DNA of 64,000 nt from Hordeum vulgare subsp. vulgare (Eukaryota; Streptophyta; Magnoliopsida; Poales; Poaceae): NCBI RefSeq assembly GCF_904849725.1, contig NC_058519.1:105698881-105762880 (forward strand), in the 5' to 3' direction. This document shows, piece after piece, positions 34,997 to 46,146 of the stretch (its first letter is position 1; every line of letters starts with the position of its first letter). The notes under the pieces were generated by a model. That model was not told the origin of the DNA and searched no databases. It saw nothing but the letters and a program-made list of their open reading frames with translations. The translations under genes were made by a program, and so were the position numbers.

Positions 34997-37015
34997 CCCA
35001 CCTCACCTCCTCTCTCTTCCCTCATCTTCTCCCTCTGTCCCGAAACAGCGAAGGAGACACGGGCTTCCGGCCGCCGGCGTAGTGGTCGCCTGACCGTTCC
35101 TGAGGATGTGCGAGTGAGCGGGACGGGAACCGCAGCCTGCGTCGCCTCCAGTGGTGGTCTCGGCGCCTCCCGCGGTGGCCGTCAGCGCCGCTGCCCTCGA
35201 CCGAGACACGACGGAGGCAAGGCTCCAGTACGGCCGCATCGGCTAGATTCTCTCGGCTGACCCAAGTACGTCGGCGGCTCCACAATCTCCTGGGAAGGCG
35301 GAGGGCGAGAGTTGAGAGAAGGGGATGGGCGAGGGTGCGGGGATTGGCCGAGGGGATCGGCGGTGGCTCTCCCCCATGGGGAAGAGGAGGGTAGCTCCTA
35401 GAGCTCGAGAGGAAGAGTCGGGGCTTGCTAATGGGAAGGAGGGCTTGGGGGACTCCTTAAATAGGCACGAGGAGGGCTCTTCGTGACGGTGGCCGAAGCT
35501 CCGAGACGACCGGCGTCGTGGCGACACTCCGATGGAGTATCGGAGATCTGCAGAAGCAGACACAGACTACGGGACGAAGGGGAGAGGGCTCCAGAGGGTG
35601 CACGCACGCGCTGGGAAGCTCTCCGACGCTCCCGGACAAGCCATGGTGTGCCAGGAAGGGCTCTCAAAGACTCTAGCACACTGGGCGCGGTTTTGGCATG
35701 CTCTGCCCGTGGTCACCGCGTGGCCACGGCAATGCGACGCTGCGCTTGATGTCAAAAGGTGTCTAAGGTCTTCTCCACGCTTCTCTGAGTTGATATATGC
35801 CTCTCAATAGCTCTAGAAGGGTCTGAGGTGACTGGGCCAAGGTCAAATAGTTGCCAGCAGCAACCTGTTTGTGTTGTGGTGTGGCCACCACAGTGCACCT
35901 CTTGGCAAGATCTTGGGCAGGGGTTAAACATCTACTAAGGTGACTAACTTGGCAAAATCTCAGCTCAAACAAGCAACTCTAGATGGTGCTTCCTTTGCAA
36001 ACTCGCAATCTGACCAGGAATGAAGATGAAGATGCTCGGATCAAATGGCTAGAGTAAAATGGCCCAAATTGAGTAGAGACCAATGATTTAGGCATATGAA
36101 GGCACTGTAAAAATTTCATACCATTTGCATAAGTAAAAATGGTACTTCCTTCACAATGCTCCAATCTTGACAGAAACTTGGATAATTTGTTGAGGAATAT
36201 TGGTTAGAGGGAATGGGCTTATTTTTGGTGTCCAAGGGTAATATCTCATACTATATCACCCTGCAAAATTTCAGCCCAAGGATATCAAGGAATCAAGCAC
36301 TTCCTTTGCAAAACAGGAAATCTGAACATAATTTGCAAAGGGATGTGGTGCTCGACTTTTGAATTGTGGAACTTGATATTTTTATGGAAATGGTGAATAT
36401 ATGGATATGAGAAGCTCCATGGATTATTTGGGATTTTTCCTAGCTACCAAAATGGTAGTTCCTTTGGAAAGGCCCCAAATTGAAATATTGGCTTTAAATA
36501 GGAAAATGCAATTTGCACTATTTAATTATGGCCAATATTTTTATGAGAGCTTAATATGATGACCAAGAATATCTCCACAAGTTTTCATGAAGTTTGGAGA
36601 TGGTAGATATTTTCCTGGGTTTAATTCCTCAAAAAGGCAGAAAAAGGAGTTAATTCTAGATGAGAAATATTGCATATGACTTGGCAATATTTTTTCACAT
36701 CTAGGGTTTATGAGGGAAGGAGGATCGATCTCTGGAAATTTTGGGAGGATTAACAAAGCGAGGGAAATGATAGCTCCTTTGTAAACACCAAGGCAGGATT
36801 TCCAGTTCCAATATGTTGAAACTAGGGTTTGAATGAGATTCGGGGCTTACTGACGGAACGTTGACTGGCACAAGAGCATGGGAAGGCACTGAGAGGTTGA
36901 GGATGGTCTGGATTCTCCTGGTCACTTGCCAAATTCTAGAGTAAAAATTTGGGAGAGAAAAGCTAGGAAGGAATCACATCGCAAAAATCGATAACTCAAT
37001 TTTCGGGGTGTTACA
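34997..37015 (-). repeat. Z segment: U3, promoter and leader of the solo LTR
   Basis: The first five bases are the right TSD copy of C. On the minus strand, 37015-35470 is AT-rich U3 with a diverged repeated motif around TTCCTTTGCAAA. A TATA-like CCTATTTAAGG is at 35456-35466. The leader (35002-35450) is very GC-rich and has several overlapping open frames with no recognisable domain. I read these as leader sequence, though a captured exon cannot be excluded. Confidence 0.55.
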
Positions 37016-38580
37016 TATATCATATGCGTGTAGGTTGGCAAAGGTTTCCCTAAGGTAATCTACCAGCTGGCTGACGTGTCAGGTCTTAACGTCCACATCG
37101 ACCATGTATGCCTCCACAGTTTTGTCGATCTGTTTCCACAAGCATGTCTGGATCATGCGTTGGTAAGTGGCACCCGTGTTTTTAACCCGAACGACAGTGC
37201 GTTGAAGTAGAATGGCCCATGGGGTGTTATAAAGGGGGTTGCGGCCTGATCGGATATCTTCATTTTGATCTGGTGGTGTCCAGAGTAAGCATGAAAGAAA
37301 CAAAGAGAGTCGTGTCCGACAGTTGTATCGATAATTTGGTCTATTCGAGGTAAGGGAAAAGGATCCTTAGGGCATGCCTTGTTTGGGTCCTTGAAATCGA
37401 CACATAGCCGCCAAGATTTGTCCTTCTTTGGTAGCATGACAAGGTTTGCCAACCAGTCGGGATGTTTAATGTCTCTAATGAACCCGGCTTCCCATATCTT
37501 GGCAAGTTCTTCACCCATAGCTTGACGTTTTGGTTCGAAAAAACGACGCACGGCCAATTTGACACGCTCGAAGCATACAATTATGTTCACGACGTGTTCC
37601 GCCAGCCCCCGAGGAATTCCTGGCATTTATGCGGGTTGCCAGGTAAATATTTCCCAATTTTCACGCAAAAAGGCACGTAATGCTTCATCGATTGCGGGCT
37701 CGAGTTGGGCTCTGATGGACGCGATCTTACTAGGATCCGTTAGGTGTACCTGGAACTTAATGATCTCGTGCTCATGTTTGAAGGATGTGGACTTGGGCCA
37801 CTTGCCGAGGGTCACATCATCTTTGTCCACTACCACACATAGCACGTTGAGTTCCTTTGCGGCGAGGGTCTCCGCTAGTACCTCCAGGGCTAGGGATGTC
37901 ATTTTGTTTTCATCTCGGAGGGCTCTGTTGGGGTCGCTGATCACTGTGATCATGTCTTTTGGCCCCGGCATTTTGAGCTTCATGTACCCATAGTGCGGTA
38001 TGGCCTGGAGTCTTGTGAAGGCTTCGTGTCCCACCAAGGCATGGCAACCAACATGAAACGAGACGATATGAAATAGGAGCTCTTCGGATTGGTAGTTCTC
38101 TGGTGTACCAAATAGTACGTCAACCGTTACTCCTCCGGTGCAACGGGCCTCTCTCACGGGGACAATACCTCAGGAGGTGGTTGTGCTTTGCTTGATTTGA
38201 GATCGGTCGAACTGCATTTTGTCAAGTGTGTCCTTGTAGATGAGGTTGAGGCCGCTGCCCCGTCCATTAACACCTTGTTGAGTTTGAAGCTGTCGACTGT
38301 GGGGTTCGGGACTAGGGCGGCACGTGTACGGCCTCTGCTAGTCATCGACTCGTCTCCCTGGTCGAAAGTAATGGGTGTGTTTGACCATGGGTTTGCCGCC
38401 ACTACATGGTGTATTTGATGGAGCTCCCGAAAGGCTCTCTTTGTCTGATTCTTTGAGGTAAATGTTCCGTAGATCGTTAAGATCTCAGTGTTGTTATCCA
38501 GCGGATCTCCTGACCGGTCCTCCGCGGGTGTTGCCTTGAGGATGCATTCCCCTCCTTTTGCAACTTGCGTGATGACCCAG
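37016..38580 (-). pseudogene. pol: Y pol fragment: protease and RT, degenerate
   Basis: Read on the minus strand from 38580. The part 38402-38154 includes VLMDGAA..., the protease active-site region, where a frame change occurs. 38157-37627 includes GHEAFTRLQAIPHYGYMKLKMPGP, then FLRENWEIFTWQPA and a stop. 37626-37153 is RT with PKKDKSWRLCVDFKDPNKACPKDPFPLPRI. The motif A aspartate is replaced (CFFHAYSGHHQI), and after another frameshift the YxDD box reads EAYMVDVDVKT. So the catalytic residues are lost. It is cut by Z at 37016. Confidence 0.8.
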
Positions 38581-40212
38581 TGATGACGAGATGATGTATA
38601 TACTTCTCGCTCCTCGTTGGTTACCCCAAGTGGAAGGTTGAGGTGTAGTCAGCAGCAAGTTTTCCCTTACAAAGAGACTGTAAGGTTTATCGAACCAGGA
38701 GGACTCCTAGGATCAACAACTAGGTGTCCCTGCCCTGGCGCAAGCAGAAGATGTGGACCTGCACACACACAAATAACTTTGCTCCCAACGAGTACACAGA
38801 GGTTGTCAATCTCTCTCGCCTTGTATTTTGCAAAGGATCAAAACACAAGCGGGAAAAGTGATAGTGATTGCAATGGAAAAGTAAATGAAAGCAGTAAATG
38901 ATGGAGGTGTAAGCAATGGTGGTGATATGGACCGGAGTCACATGATGTTCACTAGTGGTGTCTCTCTCCCAAAATACAATAAACAACTATGCTTGGGTAA
39001 ACAAATTACAGCTGGGCAATTGATAGAATTATGAACGCACCGCAATGCTAATTATGTTACTTGAAAGTTAGAGGCTCAATAGTAATGGGCAGTACGCCAA
39101 GACAAGTAGACCATTTATTCATCAACATCTACTTACTAATCATCCACCTTGAGATATCTATCCAGAACATCTCGCTGGTATTAAGTTGCGAGCCCCAACC
39201 AAAGTGTAAATTCAAATCAACGGACAACTGCATTAACGAACTATAAGCAGGGTAAACAATCCTTGCAACCGTGGTCACAAGCACCATTGTTTTAACCCTG
39301 GTGGCAACAACACATCCCCTAGTCTCATGTTTTTGTCACTCAATCTAGACATCAGGGGGCATGAACCCACATTCATGCATAACGCTCCCACTTGGAGTTA
39401 CAATCTACTACTCGGCCAAAGCAATAAAGAGCAACGGAGAACATGCATGAATCACTAAAGAACATAATATAAAAGGATAATCAAATATATAACTCATAAC
39501 AATCTGAACATAATCTCATAATCCATCGAATCCCAACAAACCGAGCATAGCAATAGCAATATAGCATGAAAATTGCATAGGTGCCTTGATCATGTAGGGC
39601 AGCTCACAAGGACTAATCATGGAAGCACAAGATTGCAGATAAGACATCACATAGCTACTCGTCATGGACTCAAGGTCCAAGGAGGACTCCTCACGGCACG
39701 TCCGGGAAGTGTCCGTGGCGGTGGAGAAGCTCTCAGAGGTCAATACTCCCTACGGTAGGGTGTCGGAAGCGCTGCGGCGGCGGAACGATGGAGAAATATG
39801 CGATTTTGGATCCCTATACAGTTTTTCTCGTCGAGGGGTAAATATAGGCGAAAGGAGGGCACCAGAGGGCATGGGACCCACCCAGGCAGCCTCCCGGCGC
39901 GGCCAGGGGGTGGGTTGTGCCCACAGGTCGCCTGGGCGGCCCCTGCCCCCCTCTGGCCCCCTTTCATGCTTCGTGAAGCTTCTAGTGCGGTGATTTTTAT
40001 ATATTTTTCTCGGGATTTTTGGGGCTCCAGAAAATTGGGTAAAAGTCCGTGCAAAAAAACATCAGCAGACAGAAACTGGCACTCGGTGCACTGAGTTAGT
40101 AGGTTAGTCCAAATATGTGTAAAAATATATAAAAGTGTAGCAAAACATATAACAATGTCACCCAAGAGATCATGGAACAAGCATAAATTATAGATATGCC
40201 TGGGACGTATCA
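38581..40212 (-). repeat. 3' LTR of F (1632 bp)
   Basis: It closely matches the 5' LTR parts at 50880-51767 and 61467-62223. On the minus strand the GC-rich inverted repeat (about 39876-39938, arms CCCAGGC and GCCTGGG) is upstream of the TATA-like GCCTATATTTACC (39837-39849). Confidence 0.8.
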
Positions 40213-40874
40213 ACATCCCCAAGCTAAATCCCTGCTCGTCGTCGAGTAGGTAAATGATAACACAAATAATTTCTGTGGTTACATGATAACACACATATAA
40301 GAACTTCAAAGTAAAGCAAGTGAGATATGCAATTCAAGTCAAGACAATAACAAGCAAGAGTCTATATCTAGTATTGAGTTTAGCAAACTAGGAACATAAA
40401 GGTGCAAGAGCTCTTGCTGTCCGTGACTCGAATATCGCCAAATGGTGTTCGCGTGCAAGAAGTGGGAGATGGGTGTAGAGCATATAATATTTTTTAATTG
40501 AGAACTCAATCTACTAAACCTCACACTTGGTCTCCTTTGGAATCTTATTTTGACTCATCCCCAGACCACTAGTCAGGCACAAGTCAAAATGATCCTCTCC
40601 CTTTCAACTTTGAGCACTCATGCAATGGATGAGAGTAAGAAAGATATGTTGGCACTTAGGATGGCAAATAGAATGATGATGGGGAAGGAAGACAAAAAGG
40701 TTTGAAAGGCTCACATCAATAAGGACAACCATAGGCGAGAGAAAGCCAAATGATAGATATGATGTGAGAAGTAGGGATTGCCATGCAACGGATGCACATA
40801 TGAGCTAAAGTAAGCTCTCCAATGGAACTAGTGGGGGTGCATCCAACTTGCTTGCTCATTAAGACCTAGAGCTC
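40213..40874 (-). other. 3' internal end of F: PPT, hairpin and non-coding DNA
   Basis: On the minus strand the hairpin CCTACTCG-ACGA-CGAGCAGG (40231-40250) ends 18 nt before the LTR, with one A/C mismatch in the stem. The PPT reads TTTAGCTTGGGGATGT. The rest has no gene. The last five bases (agctc, 40870-40874) are the TSD of G. Confidence 0.6.
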
Positions 40875-42405
40875 TGCTATGGCAACAAAAGTCGTTTCCT
40901 GACGCTTAGGAATTCTTCTTGTTACTTCTCTGGTTTGCGTCGATTTTTCCCTTGAAGGGGAAAGGGTGATGCAGCACAGGAGCAGTAAGTATTTCCCTCA
41001 GTTTGAGAACCAAGGTATCGATCCAGAAGGAGGGCCTCGTCAAGTCCAAAGTACCTGCGCAAACACAAACAAGCTTGCACCCAACGCTTCAAAGGGGTTG
41101 TCAATCCCTTCAAGATTGTTTGTAAAGTGAGATCTGAAGGTGGAAAGAGCAACGAAGTAAAAAGTGTAAGGCTGAAAATATGGTGTGGAGTAGACCCTCG
41201 GGGCCATAGTGTTCACCAGAGGCTTCTCTCAAAATAGCAAGTATTACGGTGGGTGAACAAATTACTGTCGAGAAATTGATAGAACCGCACAAAGTCATGA
41301 CGATATCTAAGGCAATGATCATGCATATAGGCATCACGTCCGAGACAAGTAGACCGATACTTTCTGCATCTACTACTATTACTCCACACATCGACCGCTA
41401 TCCAGCATGCATCTAGTGTATTGAGTTCATGACGAACAGAGTAACGCTTTAAGCAAGATGACATGATGTAGAGGGATAATCTCAAACCAATGATGAAAAC
41501 CCCATCTTTTTACCCTTGATGGCAACAACATGATGCGTGCCTCGCTACCCCTTCTGTCACTGGGTGAGGTCACCGCACGGTATGAACCCAAAACCAAGCA
41601 CTTCTCCCATTGCAAGAATCATAGATCTAGTTGGCCAAACAAAACCCACAACTCGAAGATAATTACAAGGATATGAAATCATGCATAAGAGAGACCAGAA
41701 GAAACTCAAATAAGATTCATAGATAATCTGATCATAAATCCACAATTCATCGGATCTCGACAAACACACCGCAAAACAAGATTACATCGGATAGATCTCC
41801 ATGAAGATCATGGAGAACTTTGTATTGAAGATCCAAGAGAGAGAAGAAGCCATCTAGTTACTAGCTATGGACCCATAGGTCTATGGTGAACTACTCACGC
41901 ATCATCGGAGAGGTCATGGTGTTGATGAAGAAGCCCTCTGTGTCCGAATCCCCCCTCTAGCAGGGCACCAGGACGTGCCCCAGATGATATCGTGCGGAGA
42001 CAGAAGCTTGTGGCGTCGGAAAAGCGATTGCGATGATCTCCTGATTTTTTCTGGAATTTATGGGATTATATAGGCGAAAGACCTAGGTCAGGGGACCTCC
42101 AGGGGGCCCACAAGCCTGGATGGCGCACCCCTGGTCGCGGGGTGGGAGCTTGTGGGGCCCCTAGAGATCCTCTGTCTTGGCTCCGTTCCAAAAAAATCTT
42201 TTCGGTGATTTTCTTCCGTTTGGACTGCGTTTCAAAATCTTCTCTGAAAGGGGTCAAAAACATGGAAAAAAATAGGAACTGGCACTTGCCACTGAGTTAA
42301 TAAGTTAGTCCCAAAAAATATATAAAAGGCATGCAAAACATCCAAAGTTTGACAAGATAATAGCATGAAACCATCATAAATTATAGGTACGTTGGAGACG
42401 TATCA
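40875..42405 (-). repeat. 3' LTR of G (1531 bp)
   Basis: It is nearly identical to the other LTR from 40890 to about 42070, then clearly different in U3. The GC-rich inverted repeat (42103-42161) and TATA GCCTATATAATC (minus, about 42063-42074) are present. Confidence 0.85.
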
Positions 42406-42444
42406 AGCATCCCCAAGCTTAACTCCTGCTCGTCCTCGAGTAGG
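42406..42444 (-). promoter_or_regulatory. PPT-proximal hairpin and PPT of G
   Basis: On the minus strand an 8-pair stem with one A/C mismatch and loop AGGA ends 19 nt before the LTR. The PPT reads TTAAGCTTGGGGATGCT. Confidence 0.6.
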
Positions 42445-44118
42445 GAAGTGATAAAGAATGAATTTTTGATATGGAATGCTACCTAGCATGGTTGTCCTTG
42501 GCAACTTCTTTCACGTGACATGAATGTTCAGATACGTAAGATTCAAAACAATAGTTTTCTATTGACATGAAAACAGTAATACTTCAAGCAAACTAGTAAA
42601 GTAATCATGAACTTTCAAAATAACAAGGCCAAAGAAAGTTATCCCTACAAAATCATATAGTCTGGCTATGCTCCATCATCCTCACACAACTAATGTAAAT
42701 CATGCACAACCCCGGAATTGGCCAAGTAATTGTTTTTGCACTCTTACTTTGTCAAACCTTTTATAACTATCACACAATACATGAGCGCGAGCCATGGATA
42801 TAGCATTATATGTGGAATAGAGTGTGGTGGTGGTTGTGAGACAAAAAGGAGGAGATGGTCACAGTGACTCGGCATATCGATAGGCTATGGAGATTCCCAT
42901 TAATAGATATCAATGTGAATGAGTAGGGATTGCCATACAAGAGATGCACTAGAGCTATAAGTATGTGAAAGGTCAAAAGGAAAACTAGTGGGTGTGCATC
43001 CAACTTGCTTGCTCACGAAGACCTAGGGCAATTTTGAGGAAGCCCATCATTCGAATATACAAGCCAAGTTATAAAACGAAGATTCCTACTAGCATATGGT
43101 AGTGACAAAGCAAAAAGCTCTCAATCATGAAGAACATGGTGCTATCATGAAGCACAAGTGTGGAAAAAGATAGTAGCATTGTCCCTTCTCTCTTTTTCTC
43201 TCTCTTTTTTCATTTGGGCTCTTAGGCCTCTCTTTTTTCTTTTCTTTTCTTTTCTCTTTTTTTTGTTTTTGGGCTCTTAAGCCTCTTTTTTTATTTCCTC
43301 ACATGGGACAATGCTCTAATAATGATGATCATCACACTTTTTTTACCTACAGCTCAAAGATCACAATGATGATGACTCCATAGGAAATGCCTCCGGCAGT
43401 GTACCGGTATGTGCAACGATCTAGCATGGCGTATAACGTTGAAACATCTCGCTAGCTATCTTACGATCATGCAATGGCAATATGAGGGTGATGGCACAAG
43501 TCATGAGATGGAACGGTGGTAGTTGCATGGCAATATATCTCAGAATGGCTATGAAAATGCCATCATAGGTAGGTATGGTGGCTGTTTTGAGGAAGGAATT
43601 TGGTGGGTTTGTGCACCGGCGAGAATTGTGCGGCACTAGAGAGGCTAGCAATGGTGGAAGGTGAAAGTGCATCTATACCATGGACTCACATTAGTCATGA
43701 AGAACTAACATACTTATTGCGAAAGTTTTTATTAGTAATCGAAACAAAGTGCTAAACGCATACTCCGAGGGGAAGGGTTGGTAGGTGTTAACCATCGCGC
43801 GATCCCGACCTCAACAAAAAGGATGACAATCAATAGATCAATTATGCTCCGACTTCCTAACATAGAAGTTCACCATACGTGCATGCTACGGGAATCACTA
43901 ACTTGAACACAAGTATTTGTGGATTCACAACACCCTACTAACATAACTCTCAATATTACCGAATCCACATCTCAAAACTAATTGAGAGGAATCGAAACTT
44001 CTCTTTCTACTCAATGCACATGAAGATGGAGGTTTTTCATCCTCTTTGGGTACCTAGCACATTTGGGACTTCTTTCATAGCATAAGCCAACTGCCAAGTC
44101 ATGCACCGGCGTGCTCTA

Positions 44119-44222
44119 AAGATATAAGTGAAGCACAAGAGCAAAAGTATCTAGCTCAAAAGATATAAGTGAAGCACTAGAGCAAAAGTATCTAGCTCAA
44201 AAGATATAAGTGAAGCACTATG
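44119..44222. repeat. 41-bp tandem repeat in G
   Basis: About 2.5 copies with exact 41-bp spacing (starts 44119, 44160, 44201). Copies differ in one or two bases. C has one related unit on the plus strand near 31530-31560. Confidence 0.75.
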
Positions 44223-45148
44223 AGCATTCTAGCAAAATCACAATGAGAGCATGTCTCTCTCTCTTAAAAAGGTGTGCAGCAAGGATGATTGTGACACAAC
44301 AAAAAGAAAAGACTCCTAAGATACAATTCTCTCCAAGCAAAACACATATCATGTGGTGAATAAAAATATAGCTCCAAGTAATGTTACCGATGGATTGAAG
44401 ACGAAAGAGGGGATGCCTTCCAGGGGCATCCCCAAGCTTAGGCTTTTTGATGTCCTTGAGTTTGGCTTGGGATGCCTTGTGCATCCCCAAGCTTGAGCTC
44501 TTTCCACTCTTTATCTCTTTGTCCATGAGAACGTCACCCAAAACCTGAAAACTTCACAACACAAAACTTAAACAGAAACTCGTGATAACATTAGCACAAG
44601 AAAACAAACTACCACCTCTTTTGGTACTATAGCAAACTTGAATTCTATCTATATTGGTGCTGGGCTACTATATTCTCACTTTTCCATGGCTAGTACCCCC
44701 CGATACTAACCATAGTTTCATCAAAACAAGCAACCAACTCAACAAAAACAGAATCTGTCAAAAACAGACCATTCTGTAGCAATATGTATACTTCGTATAC
44801 TTCTGTTACCTCAAAAATTCTGAAACATTACGACTGCTTGGGAAAAAGGCATATGAACCAGCAGCAAAAAGAATCAACTCAAAAGCTCTTTCTGAATAAA
44901 AATTAAAAATCATCTCGTGAGCGAAACATTTCTGTCTTTTTCTAGCAGGATCAAACAACCATTACCAAGACTATTCATAAAGGTTTTGCTTGGCTCAAAC
45001 AAAAAAGAAACAAAAAAACACAATCACAACAGAATTATGAAAGTTTGGATGCAACAAAACAGAAAGAAAAAGATAAATTCATTGGGTTGCCTCCCAACAA
45101 GCGCCATTGTTTAACGCCCTTAGCTAGGCATTGATAAATCAATGATGC

Positions 45149-45898
45149 TCACACAAAAGATAAGAATTGAAGCACAACGAGAGCATCATAAAGCATGTGA
45201 AAATCACATCTAAGTCTAACATACTTCCTATGCATAGGAATTTTATAGGAAAGCAAATTGGCAAGACAACCAATAGTTACCAAATGCAAGGAAGAAGAAA
45301 GAGACAATAGCAATCTCAACATAACGAGAGGTAAATTGGTAACATGAAAGTTTCTACCACAATATTTTCCTCTCTAATAGCAATTACATGTGGGATCATA
45401 TTCAAATTCAACAATATAGCTATCACAAAGGATATTCTTTTCATGATCCACATGCATGCAAAGTTGACGCTCTTCAAAAATGGTGGGATTATCATCAACT
45501 AAAGTCATGACGTCTCCAAACCAACTTTCAATATTATTGCAAATATCATATTCATCATGAGGCTTAAAGAAATTTCCAAGATCATAAGAAAAATCATTAC
45601 CCCAATCATGATCATTGCAATAAGTAGTGGACATAGCAAAACTAGCATCCCCAAGCTTAGGGTTTTGCATATTTTTAGCATGATTGTCACTAATAGAACT
45701 CATAGTGAAACCATTGCAATCATGCTTTTCATTCAAGGATCCCTCGTGAATCACTTCATGAATTTCTTCATCATGATTTTCAGATTCACGCATCTCAAGC
45801 AAAACTCCATAGAGAAAGTCAAGTGCACTCAACTCACTAGCAATTGGATCAACATAATTGGATCTCTTAAAGAGATTAACAAGTGGGTGAGGATCCAT
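45149..45898 (-). pseudogene. G orphan gene (VDHEKNILC...IPMHRKYVRLRC family), one stop
   Basis: The start is ATG 45898 (MDPHPLVNLFKRSNY). The frame is continuous to TGA 45151-45149, 249 codons, except for one TAG at 45376-45374. The N-terminal half is acidic and Asn/Asp-rich, and contains QNPKLGDASF. The conserved block is VDHEKNILCDSYIVEFEYDP, then CY-stop-RGKY, a hydrophobic stretch (VMLRLLLSLSSSL), and IPMHRKYVRLRC. This is the best-preserved member of the family in the window and the one to use as a search query. No known domain is recognised. It lies right after the PBS, where gag would normally be. Confidence 0.65.
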
Positions 45899-46146
45899 AT
45901 CACTAGATTTTCAGCAAGAGAAGATGCAAGCATATTGAAGGCACATAGAACACAAGCAACAGAAAGCTAACGAAAGAAAAGGGCAAACGAAAAAGGCAAA
46001 CGAAAAAGGCAAATTGGTGAAGTGGGCGAGAGGAAAACGAGAGGCAACTGGCAAACAAAGTAAATGCAAGAGATGAGTTTGCGACACCTACTTGGATGAG
46101 TTCTTGACTTGATCTTTCTCCCCGGCAACGGCGCCAGAAATTCTTC
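45899..46146 (-). other. Leader and primer binding site of G
   Basis: The PBS TGGCGCCGTTGCCGGGGA is on the minus strand at 46119-46136, 10 nt after the 5' LTR. The rest is an A/G-rich leader with short repeated AACGAAAAAGGCAAA units (about 45985-46015). Confidence 0.75.

Larger units (their letters stand above)
5388..37015 (-). mobile_element. Z: solo LTR of about 3.9 kb, split by A and C
   Basis: On the minus strand the sequence runs from TGTAACACCCCGA (37015) to TCGGGGTGCCACA (5388), that is TG...CA with inverted ends. It is flanked by tatat on both sides (5383-5387 and 37016-37020). Without the two insertions it is about 3.9 kb and has no gag-pol reading frame. It reads like one LTR: an AT-rich U3, a TATA-like box near 35457-35465, a GC-rich leader, and AATAAA near its end (complement of 5484-5489). 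I infer a solo LTR left after recombination between two LTRs. A short non-coding element with long LTR-like ends is a less likely alternative. Confidence 0.62.
42406..45148 (-). other. Non-coding region of G with hairpins and a pyrimidine tract
   Basis: It holds no gene. The hairpin CCTACTCG-AGGA-CGAGCAGG (42425-42444) and the PPT are at the left end. A TC-rich tract (43195-43300, minus-strand AG-rich) carries copies of AAAGAGCCC-type sequence (GGGCTCTT on plus). A 41-bp tandem repeat is at 44119-44222. Two PPT-like hairpins lie at 44409-44433 and 44466-44490. Confidence 0.6.

Noticed and set aside
35002..35810. GC-rich overlapping frames that look like a plant gene exon
   Set aside because: They lie downstream of a TATA-like box within the solo LTR Z and have no recognisable domain; several frames are equally open.
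44119..44222. Regular 41-bp repeats as a CRISPR-like array
   Set aside because: The whole unit repeats without unique spacers, and the sequence is plant retroelement DNA.
46119..46136. Sequences matching the tRNA-Asp 3' end as tRNA gene remnants
   Set aside because: Each is 18 nt, sits directly after an LTR and has no tRNA body; they are primer binding sites.
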